The position numbers and the translations under genes are program-made. Of a stretch of 64,000 nucleotides of DNA, positions 56,124 through 64,000 are shown piece after piece. The notes beneath the pieces were generated by a model. That model was not told the origin of the DNA, ran no database searches, and was given only the letters and a program-made list of their open reading frames with translations. The number at the start of each line of letters is the position of its first letter. The stretch's first letter is position 1. Source of the stretch: Macrotis lagotis (lineage: Eukaryota; Chordata; Mammalia; Peramelemorphia; Peramelidae). Location: NCBI RefSeq assembly GCF_037893015.1, contig NC_133662.1, positions 204,115,696 through 204,179,695 of the forward strand, given 5' to 3'.

Positions 56124-57302
56124 CAAATTGTGGTATATGTGTGTGATGGAACACTATTGCCCTAAAATAAATTATGAGAGATGGAATTTCAGAAAAGCCT
56201 GGGAAGTCTTGCTTTGAATTGATACTGAGTGAAATGAGCAGAACCAAAAGAAAATTATGCACATTAACAACAACCTGGGGTGATGATCAACCATATTGGA
56301 CATGTTCATTTCAGCAGTACAAGAATCAAAGACAATTTTAAGGGACTTCTAATGGAAAATACCATCTGTATCCAGAGAAGGAACTGTGGAGTTTAAATGA
56401 AGACCCAAGCTTATTATCTTCAATTTTTAAAAATTTTCTTATGTATTATGTAATTTGTTAAGTCTAATGCTTACTTTCTCCCTTTTGGATCTAATTCTTC
56501 TCTCTTTTAATTTCAATCTACATTTAGCAAGGTTTCAAATGTAGAGCCTATATATCTGATTGCTTTCTTTTGGAGGGAGGGGGAAGAGAAAAGTTGGAAA
56601 ACTCAAAATCTTGTTAAAAAGGATTGATTAAAAACTACCATTGTATGTAGCTGGGAAAAAAACCAAATACATTATTTATATAAAATGCAAAAAAAGAAAA
56701 GTTATAGGAGTTTAAATATAATGTTGAGTTTTCCTTCAGCTATGACCAAAGTATGCTTTCCTGGACCTCAAAGTTGAGAGTGCTATGTAATCCACTTGGA
56801 TAGATATACATATGTGTATACATGTAAATATATCCATAAATATATGTGCTTATATATATGCTAAATATGTCTTAACTGCAGGACAATTTTTAGAAATGAG
56901 TAGTAAAATGAATAAAATGAACTCTTCCTGTATGTTTGCCTGTCTTCTTGCACTGCATATTATTTTTATATGTAATTTTTTGCACATTGATAACCATATT
57001 AGAATGTGATCTGGAGGGTAAAGACCATGATTTTACCTTTCTTTGCATCCAGATTTTACCTTTCTTTGCACAGTGTTTGGTTTATTATAAACATTTATTT
57101 AAAGCTTCTTGATTAACTATTAACTGATTCAATACATACCAATGAAAAATATCCTCAATTTATCTTGCTATAAATATCTTCCTTTGGCTGTCTGGCTCTT
57201 AATTTTTCTGATTCATACTGAGAGAATTTTTTTTTGCTTTGTTTCATTTTTTTTGGTATCAAAGTTCAAAATTTGACCCTCTTCTCTTACTGGAATTTCT
57301 TC
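56124..57302 (+). repeat. Inverted duplication, left arm (L1 3' end plus about 0.6 kb downstream)
   Basis: It begins CAAATTGTGG and ends TGGAATTTCTTC. The first ~570 bp are an L1 3' terminus ('gtgatggaacactattgccc', 'gagcagaaccaaaagaaaat', 'gatccagagaagg'-type words) with its 3' UTR. The rest includes an L2-like 3' end (about 57005-57110) with a short internal duplication of 'attttacctttctttgca'. The reverse complement of 58394-59594 aligns through its whole length with a difference about every 15-20 bases. Confidence 0.93.
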
Positions 57303-58314
57303 CATGAAAAGTTCAATCACAGAGATGACTTTAACTAGGAACTATCAATTCTAATCAGGTGGTCAGAGGTAGAACAAACAAAACTCAGTACAAGAATGAT
57401 CCAATCAGAGTAAAGTGTGGCTCCAAGAGTTTGAAACTAGCTGACCTGAGTTATCTTTGGGGTCCTTGAAAGACCACAGAGCTTAGAACCTCTGTAATAA
57501 TAGTAATAGGATATCAAATAATGCAGATCAGACTTTTAGAAATGGTAGAGCCAGAACAGAAAAGCCCAATTCAGGTATTAAAGTTCTAATTACAGAAGTC
57601 AGGCTGGAAAAATGAAAGAAGAGAGATAACAATACTAAAGGAATATAATGGAACAAAGAATGCTCAAGTCAAAGAAGAGATTTTAGAGAGTCATTTTGTC
57701 ATGTCTGATATTTTTTTATCCCATTTAGGTCTTTCTTGGAATATATACTAGAGTTATTTGCCATTTTCTTCTCCAAAAGAAGAGATTAGTACACTAAAAC
57801 TGTAAACAGAACTGCAAGTAATATAGCTTGCCCACAGGGTCTACTAAAATTCCTGAAAAAATGAAACAAGTGTAAAAAATATTAAAAGTGAAATGGTACT
57901 TCTAGAAGACTTTTAAAAAGAAGCTATGTAAGATTTTAAGGTCTGAAAAACACTTTACAATATTATATCATTTTTTATCCTAATAATACAGGGGAAGTAG
58001 TTATTGCTATCCCCATGGAAAGAACTGAGACAGAGATATGTTAACTGATACAACAAAGTCACACAGTAAAGGTCCAGCAGGTGAATTTGGATATAGTAAA
58101 AATTTTTTCAGCTCCGTGTCCAGGACTATAGCCAATGCACAACTAAGTTTCTTCTAGAATCTCAAGAAAGAAGGAGAAAAAGAACAAATAACAATAAATG
58201 ATAAAATTTATCAAATTTTATATTAGCAGAAAATTAAAGTGATTAAGTAAATATCAATAAGTGTATGAGAGAATAAGAAATACTGGAAAAATTGAGGGAA
58301 AATGGAAGGGAGGG

Positions 58315-58370
<56 letters not shown>

Positions 58371-58393
58371 ATTATTAAGTTCTTACTGTTATA
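57303..58393. other. Spacer of the inverted duplication (MIR remnant and (GA)n)
   Basis: Unique-looking sequence. A MIR-type element (minus) lies at about 57945-58100 ('aacactttacaatattatat', 'gctatccccatggaaagaac', 'aagtcacacagtaaagg') and (GA)n at 58317-58367, next to the right arm. No gene was seen. Confidence 0.7.
58317..58367. repeat. (GA)n microsatellite
   Basis: About 25 units, 26 bp from the inner end of the right arm. The Ser/Leu-repeat minus frame is an artefact. Confidence 0.97.
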
Positions 58394-59594
58394 GAAGAAA
58401 TTCCAGTAAGAGAAGAGGGTCAAATTTTGAACTTTGATACCAAAAAAAATGAAACAAAGCAAAACAAGAATTCTCTCAGTATGAATCAGGAAAATTAAGA
58501 GCCAGACAGCCAAAGGAAGATATTTATAGCAAGATAAATTAAGGATATTTTCATTGGGATGTATGAATCAGTTAATAGTTAATCAAGAAGCTTTAAATAA
58601 ATGTTTATAATAAACCAAACACTGTGCAAAGAAAGGTAAAATCTGGATGCATAGAAAGGTAAAATCATGGTCTTTACCCTCCAGATCACATTCTAATATG
58701 GTCATCATTGTGCAAAAAATTACATATACAAAATAATATGTAGTTCAAGAAGACAGGCAAACATACAGGAAGAGTTTGTTTTATTCATTTTAGTACTCAT
58801 TTCTAAAAATTGTCATGCACTTAAGACATATTTAGCATATACACAAACACATATATTTATGAATATATTTACATGTATACATGTACACACATATGCATAT
58901 CTATCCAGGTGGATTACATAGCACTCTCAACTTTAAGGTCCAGGAAAGCATATTTTGGTCATAGCTGAAGGAAAACTCAACATTTTATTTAAACTCCTAT
59001 AACTTTTCTTCTTTTGCATTTTATATAAATAATATATTTTTTTCCAGCTACATACAATGGTAGTTTTTAATCAATCCTTTTAAACAAGATTTTGAGTTTT
59101 CCAACTTTTCTCTCTCCCTCCTTCCCTTTCATTCCCCCTCCCTCCAAAAGAAAGCAATCAGATATATAGGCTCTACATTTGAAACCTTGCTAAATGTAGA
59201 TTGAAATTAAAAGAGAGAAGAATTAGATCCAAAAGGGAGAAAGTAAGCATTAGACTTAACAAATTACATAATGCATAAGAAAATTTTTAAAAATTGAAGA
59301 TAATAAGCTTGGGTCTTCATTTAAACTCCACAGTTCCTTCTCTGGATACAGATGGTATTTTCCATCAGAAGTCCCTTAAAATTGTCTTTGATTCTTGTAC
59401 TGCTGAAATAAACATGTCCAATATGGTTGATCATCACCCCAGGTTGTTGTTAATGTGCATAATTTTCTTTTGGTTCTGCTCATTTCCCTCAGTATCAATT
59501 CAAAGCAAGACTTCCCAGGCTTTTCAGAAATTTCATTTCTCATAATTTCTTATAAGGGAAATAGTGTTCCATCACACACATATACCACAATTTG
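58394..59594 (-). repeat. Inverted duplication, right arm
   Basis: Reverse complement of the left arm, starting GAAGAAATTCCA and ending CCACAATTTG. Its L1 part continues past the arm boundary (to about 59765), whereas the left arm stops at 56124. The right copy is therefore the more complete and probably original one. Confidence 0.93.
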
Positions 59595-59765
59595 TTCAAC
59601 TATTCCCCAATTGATAGGCAGTCCCTCAATTTCCAATTCTTGCCACTACAAAAGAGCTGCTATTAATATTTTTGTACATGTGGGATTTTTACCTTATAAC
59701 TCTTTTCAACTCAGTTTTCCAGTTTTATCCACTTTCATTTGTCAACAAAATGTACTCTTTCATTT
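59000..59765 (-). mobile_element. 5'-truncated L1 3' end (minus strand)
   Basis: 3' UTR at about 59000-59300, ORF2 end at 59300-59765 ('ccccaattgataggcagtcc', 'ccactacaaaagagctgct'). Most of it forms part of the right arm. Confidence 0.8.
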
Positions 59766-60390
59766 GAACAATTAAAATTTGCTTTACAAAAGCATATGAT
59801 TAGTTACTTATACTGAATATAGTATAATTTTTTAAAAATTTTAACAATCAGTGGTTACAAGCATTAGAAAAGATTACAAGAAGAATGAAGAATCAACTGC
59901 CAGAAACATCTAACCTTTTTCCAAATAAAGTGAAAGAGAATAATTTTATGCTGGTAATATATGGTGCAAAGCAGAAAAACCCAGGAAATGCCAAAGATGC
60001 TAATTCACAAAATTTTATATGTCCTAAACCCACATCTTCATCCAAACAACTCTGAGGAATAATGGTGGAAGCTCATTAAAATGTAGGTTTAGAGAGACAT
60101 CAATAACATTGCATTATGTCGGCTACTTGTGTTATACTGAATGCCACTAATAGAAAGAGAGTATCACTTCCTATAAGCTGACTCTTCAATTGTGTCTGAG
60201 TAGAGTTATCCTTTTGTTTTTGTTCTTTCTTAAAGTGAATATAATCACTTGTTTGATAACTTGTTTCTATGATGTTTTTCACAGTGATACCCTTATGTTA
60301 ATAAAGTATTAGTTTTATTTCTCAAATGTAAATTGTTCTGTATTTATTTTGTATATATCTGGGATTTATTATCTTTTTTGTTTTCATGTT
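59766..60390. other. Unassigned sequence
   Basis: No gene or clear repeat was recognised. Confidence 0.5.
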
Positions 60391-60394
60391 CTTT

Positions 60395-60515
60395 GATCTA
60401 GTTAAATGTAAACTCCTCAGAGGCAGAATCTTTTCCCCCCTTTAATTCTAGGCCCATTTGAGTGTCTGACACATAAGAAGCACTTACTAAAAGTTGTTGA
60501 ATGAATAAACAAGAA
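60395..60515 (+). mobile_element. L2 LINE 3'-end remnant
   Basis: 'atgtaaactcctcagaggc', 'gagtgtctgacacataagaa' and 'ttgttgaatgaataaac' give the recognisable L2 terminus. Confidence 0.65.
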
Positions 60516-60667
60516 GAAATGCACACAGAAGAGAAATCCATGAAAAAGAAGGCTAGCTGAGAGAGATGGCAATGTACAGAGAAAAGAATGTTAAATTTGA
60601 AACAAGATAACTTAGTTTCTAATCTTGCTCAAGTACCTACTAGCCTTGTGCTTAGATCATTCACTAA

Positions 60668-60935
60668 GGCTGTTGTTGCTGAGTCATTTTTCATCTTGCA
60701 TAACTCTTTCAATTCCATTTAGAATTTTCTTGGCAAAGATATTGTAGTGGTTTGCCATTTCCTTCTCCAGCTCATTTTACATATGAGAAAACTGAGGCAA
60801 AGAGAGTTTATGTGACTTGTCCATGGTCACACATCTGATAAGGAAGTGTCTGAGGACAAATTTGAACTCATGAAGATGTTTTTTTTTTTTTTTTTTTTTT
60901 TGCGATCAAACCTGGACTCTGTTCACTACATAACC
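60668..60935 (-). mobile_element. RTE-tail/MIR-type SINE (minus strand) with internal poly(T)
   Basis: 'gttgttgctgagtcattttt', 'tggtttgccatttccttctc', 'cagctcattttacatatgag', 'caaatttgaactcatgaaga', then (T)23 at 60879-60901 and the head complement. Confidence 0.8.
60879..60901. repeat. (T)23 tract
   Basis: Uninterrupted T run inside the SINE head region. Confidence 0.95.
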
Positions 60936-61149
60936 AAGATTCTGAAAACCTTTGTAGGATTCATTTGCAAACTGTAGGAGGCAATGGATGGTCCCTTTCA
61001 GATCTCAATCTTTGACCTTATGATCTTTCTACTGGGACTATGACTAAATACATAAGGTTTTTCCTCTAGGTCTAAAATTTCTAAGGAAATATATGATAAT
61101 AGCATTCCTAGTTGTTATTTAGGAGTTGGAGGTCAATCTTACAGTGTCA

Positions 61150-61440
61150 CACAGAGTGATTCAGTGGGGAAAAAGTGCTAACTATGGAGTCAAAGAACTT
61201 GGGTAGCATTCCTTAACTTGTTTAAGGATTCAGTTCTCTTATAAAATTGAGGGCTTGGTCTAGATGAGTGCTCAAGTCTCTTCTAATTCTGCCTTATGCT
61301 CCTACAGACCTTTAGCAAAGTTTATGAAATGCCTAGTGTAATATGAAAAGAGGCTACAAGAGAAATAAGAAAGAATTCCTGCTTTCAAGAAATTGATAAT
61401 CTACAAGAGGATATGTGACATATACATGAATAAGCAGAAT
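61150..61440 (+). repeat. MIR-type remnant followed by possible R-family fragment
   Basis: 61150-61310 resembles a MIR-type SINE ('gactatggagtcaaagaac', 'gggcttggtctagatgagtg', 'cttctaattctgccttatgc'). 61310-61440 has R-family style words ('ttcctgctttcaagaaattg', 'ataatctacaagagg'). Both are weak. Confidence 0.45.
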
Positions 61441-61534
61441 GAAAACAAGAACATAAAGCAAAAGCAAAACCCCCCAGAAATATTATCAATAAAATTAGTC
61501 TCTAAAGTAAGTGCAAGGTAAAGGAAAGTGCCTT

Positions 61535-61665
61535 GGATTTAGAACAGGGTTCTAGGTTTTATTCTACTAGTCTACTAGTCATCCAGTAGATCTACTAGTC
61601 AGGCTTTAGATCAGGCTTCTAGTTTTTATTCTATTAATCATCTAGTAAGTAGACCTACTAGTCAG
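61535..61665. repeat. Two-copy local tandem duplication (~65 bp unit)
   Basis: Copy 1 (61535-61601) and copy 2 (61602-61665) share the order 'tttaga.cagg', 'ttctag.ttttattcta', 'ctactagtcag'. Copy 1 holds an additional CTACTAGT repeat. Confidence 0.8.
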
Positions 61666-61729
61666 CATTTTCTTGAGCAAGTCTGCAAAACTTTCTGGTC
61701 CTCAACTTTCTCACTATTCATGAAAAACG

Positions 61730-61904
61730 AATCACTTTTTTTGTTTTCTTTGTTTATGCAAGACAATGGAGTTAAGTGACTTGCCCAAGGTCACACAGCT
61801 AGATAATTATTAAGTGTCTAAGGCTGGATTTGAACTCAGTTATTCCTGACTCCAGGACCAGTGCCACTACTGTGCCACCTAGCCGCCCCAAAATTAATCA
61901 CTTT
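61730..61904 (-). mobile_element. Marsupial tRNA-derived SINE with TSD
   Basis: The body is 61739-61889 (minus). AATCACTTT flanks it at 61730-61738 and about 61895-61903. Confidence 0.92.
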
Positions 61905-63624
61905 AAAAAAAAAGATTTGTTTTCTATACCTTAACTTCTTTCTAGGGAATACAATGGGCATATTCATTGATGAGACCTAAACTGAAAGAATAAATATTGT
62001 CATAACTTGAATTTAGATGTTTAATGACATTTTGAAAAACTATTCATTTTATTTAGTGAAGTTAAGCTTCTCCCTGAAGCAGAAGCCCATATTTTTGATA
62101 ATATACTATTAGAGATTCTGTATTGTTACTACATTCTCCAGAAGGTTAAAGTTATGGGTTAACTGAAGGACAAAGGCAAAGATGCTGTGTAAGTATGAGT
62201 AGGTTATAGCAAATTATTCACAAAGAATTATATGAAAGGAACAAAATAAAGCCAAATAAAAATGTCTTTGTAATCAACAATAACTATTACATAAAAAAAT
62301 GAACCTGACCTATGGCAAGGGGAATGAATCACTGATAGACATTGTCATTAGACATAAATCAAAAATAAAGATATAAATTAACCCCCCCTGGATTTTGGAT
62401 TAGCCCTATATGTAAGTTTTATGAAATGAGATAAGGAAGAAAAGAATCAAATGGAAAATTGTGATTGGGTAGTCATTAGCATATTTAGAAAGACTACCTA
62501 TATCCTTGAGATTACAGCTCACTCAAAGGATCAAAGTATATATTGAATAACACTGAAATTTCTATAAAAGATTATATTAATTTCTTGAAGTATGTGCATC
62601 TCTCCTACTCATACAAAACATAGGTCTATTTCAAGCACATGTATTAATCTTTTAAAATAACTTCCCTGTAAATCTCACTGGAATAAGGGCTCTATCATTA
62701 TACTCATAACACAGTAGACCCTTAAGAAATGCTTGCTGGATCAAATTGAATTTCCTTTTGCTCCTTTTTCTAAGGTAAAAAGTCAGTAATAATACACCAG
62801 AAAGCAATGGAATTGTCTTTATTCTCAAAAACTGAGGGTATGTATATTGCTGGAAATATTTAGTTAGGGAAGAGACAAAGAACAATGTAATCCATGAGCC
62901 TCTGAGGCCTAGATTTCAAATTATCTAGTAGTAATATGACAAATATTCCCAGAGTGAAGAAAGTCCAATTAAGTCTCTATTTGTATTAATCACAGATAAA
63001 AAAGGAAAACATATTAGAAACTGGATTATGTCTTGAGCAATAAAGAATTACCAGTAGTGGAGATGATGCTGATATCTGGTATGAATTAAAAATTGCCCAG
63101 ATAATGTAAAAGTTGGAACAATATAAGTAAGTTTTAGTTGATAGGGTCATTATTCGCCAATATGATGGAAGGTTGTGAGGGTGGAGTTTCTTAAAATATC
63201 ATTTTAAACAATTTTTATTATGTAATTCAAGTAAACATTTTTAAAATGCAGGACATAATCAAATCCATATCTTGAATATTTATTACTCAGAAGGTGAGTT
63301 TTGCTGTCGAACATAAAGTTGTCAAATTTGTCTTGTTTGCTATCATTATCTCATTGAGTTAAGTCATTTCTTATTTGGCTAAATCTGCAAATATTTTTCC
63401 CATTTGAATTATATATGAATGTATCCAATAAAATCGACATTTATAATTTAGTTCTTCTTTGCAACAGTTTTTACAACAGATAAAGTGTTTCAGGATGAGT
63501 AGAAAAAATGAAGACCTGAATATCGCATTATAAAAATTCAAAGAACAAAAAGACTGGTTGCATTTAAGGGGTTAGTGAAAGAGGAAAAATTAAAAATGAA
63601 TCACTATTTTAATGGAAATTTGTT
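61905..63624. other. Unassigned intergenic sequence
   Basis: A weak L2-like 3' end lies at about 62690-62760 ('aacacagtagacccttaaga'). No gene was recognised; the 62652-62885 minus frame matches nothing known. Confidence 0.5.
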
Positions 63625-64000
63625 AGGATGTTATCATTGATTCCAGTGATATTAAGAACATGAATGTAATGAAATACTCTTCTGCTATGTAAAATTATGA
63701 AAAGAATAGCTTCATAGAATTTTAGGAAAGTGTGTATGAACTGATACAGAAGGAAGTAAGAAGAAAAAGGAGAACAATTTACACAATAACAATATTGGGA
63801 AAAAAACACCTTGGCATACATAAGATTTTTTTTGATCCTCAATTCAGTATTCACCTTCTAATAGAGAGGTGATAGATTCCAGATACAGAATGAGACATAT
63901 TTTTGACATGGTTAACATGGAAATTTGCTTTGTTTGAATATGCATTTGAATATGCAGAAAAGAGAAGAGAAAATAAATTTTTGTTCATTGGATAAAAAAT
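63625..64000 (+). mobile_element. L1 3' end (plus strand) running off the right edge
   Basis: 'atgaaatactcttctgctat', 'gtatgaactgatacagaagg', 'ggagaacaatttacacaata', 'gagaggtgatagattccaga' and 'gcagaatgagacatattttt'-type blocks in order are the ORF2 end and 3' UTR of a second L1 lineage. Confidence 0.75.

Larger units (their letters stand above)
60562..61030 (+). mobile_element. MIR-type SINE, split by an antisense SINE
   Basis: The left half (60562-60667) has the head ('cttagtttctaatcttgctc', 'tactagccttgtgcttag'). The right half (about 60936-61030) has the tail ('ggatggtccctttcagatct', 'atctttgaccttatgatc'). Confidence 0.55.

Noticed and set aside
56124..57302. Explaining the inverted arms as two separate L1 insertions
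   Set aside because: The match continues about 0.6 kb beyond the L1 3' end into other sequence including a shared L2-like end, which independent insertions would not give unless the element transduced its flank. A 3'-transduced source L1 remains a minor alternative.
58223..58513. Ser/Leu-repeat membrane-like frame
   Set aside because: Artefact of the (GA)n tract.

Overview
This window looks like non-coding euchromatin from a marsupial nuclear genome. It is AT-rich and CpG-poor, and it is filled with mammalian retroelements: more than fifteen copies of one marsupial tRNA-derived SINE (head GGGGCAGCTAGGTGGCGCAG, body ending in CCATTTGCCTTG plus an A-tail), L1 fragments of at least two lineages, CORE-SINE/MIR-type repeats and L2 3' ends. 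The didelphid (Monodelphis) SINE1 type that I know was not noticed, and the dominant SINE is the type I associate with Australian marsupials. A dasyurid-like species is therefore my best guess, by recall rather than by search.

I find no intact protein-coding gene. Two retrocopies of cellular genes are recognisable. One is a PSMG2 (proteasome assembly chaperone 2) retropseudogene on the minus strand, about 17141-18381, with a recognisable target-site duplication inside an older L1. The other is a decayed TAF10 retrocopy on the plus strand, about 30430-30815. Most longer open frames are chance frames or pieces of L1.

Layout: 1-948 L1 5' end (minus); 1.2 kb SINE; 2.7-3.9 kb ancient repeat split by an L1 tail; 4-13.3 kb mostly unassigned sequence with microsatellites and a homeodomain-site-rich candidate conserved element near 12.3-12.7 kb; 13.4-19.1 kb L1 fragments with the nested PSMG2 retrocopy; 19.1-21.2 kb unassigned; 21.2-24.6 kb a nested stack with a HAL1-type element (L1 ends and ORF1, no ORF2) inside a small unknown repeat inside a SINE; 24.6-30.4 kb sparse old repeats; 30.4-31 kb TAF10 retrocopy and a long (TG)n; 31-38.5 kb L1/HAL1/SINE mixture; 38.5-43.3 kb mostly unassigned; 43.35-44.24 kb an internally deleted L1 with both ends and a TSD; 45.6-51.4 kb antisense L1 blocks; 52.8-55.4 kb sense L1 with three nested insertions; 56.1-59.6 kb a large inverted duplication (arms about 1.2 kb, spacer about 1.1 kb); 60.4-64 kb SINEs, a short tandem duplication and an L1 end leaving the window.

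The most unusual items are the inverted duplication at 56.1-59.6 kb, the TSD-bounded internally deleted L1 at 43.4 kb, the two ORF2-less HAL1-type units, the PSMG2 retrocopy, and the TAAT-rich candidate enhancer. No functional operon, CRISPR array, RNA gene or viral gene was seen.
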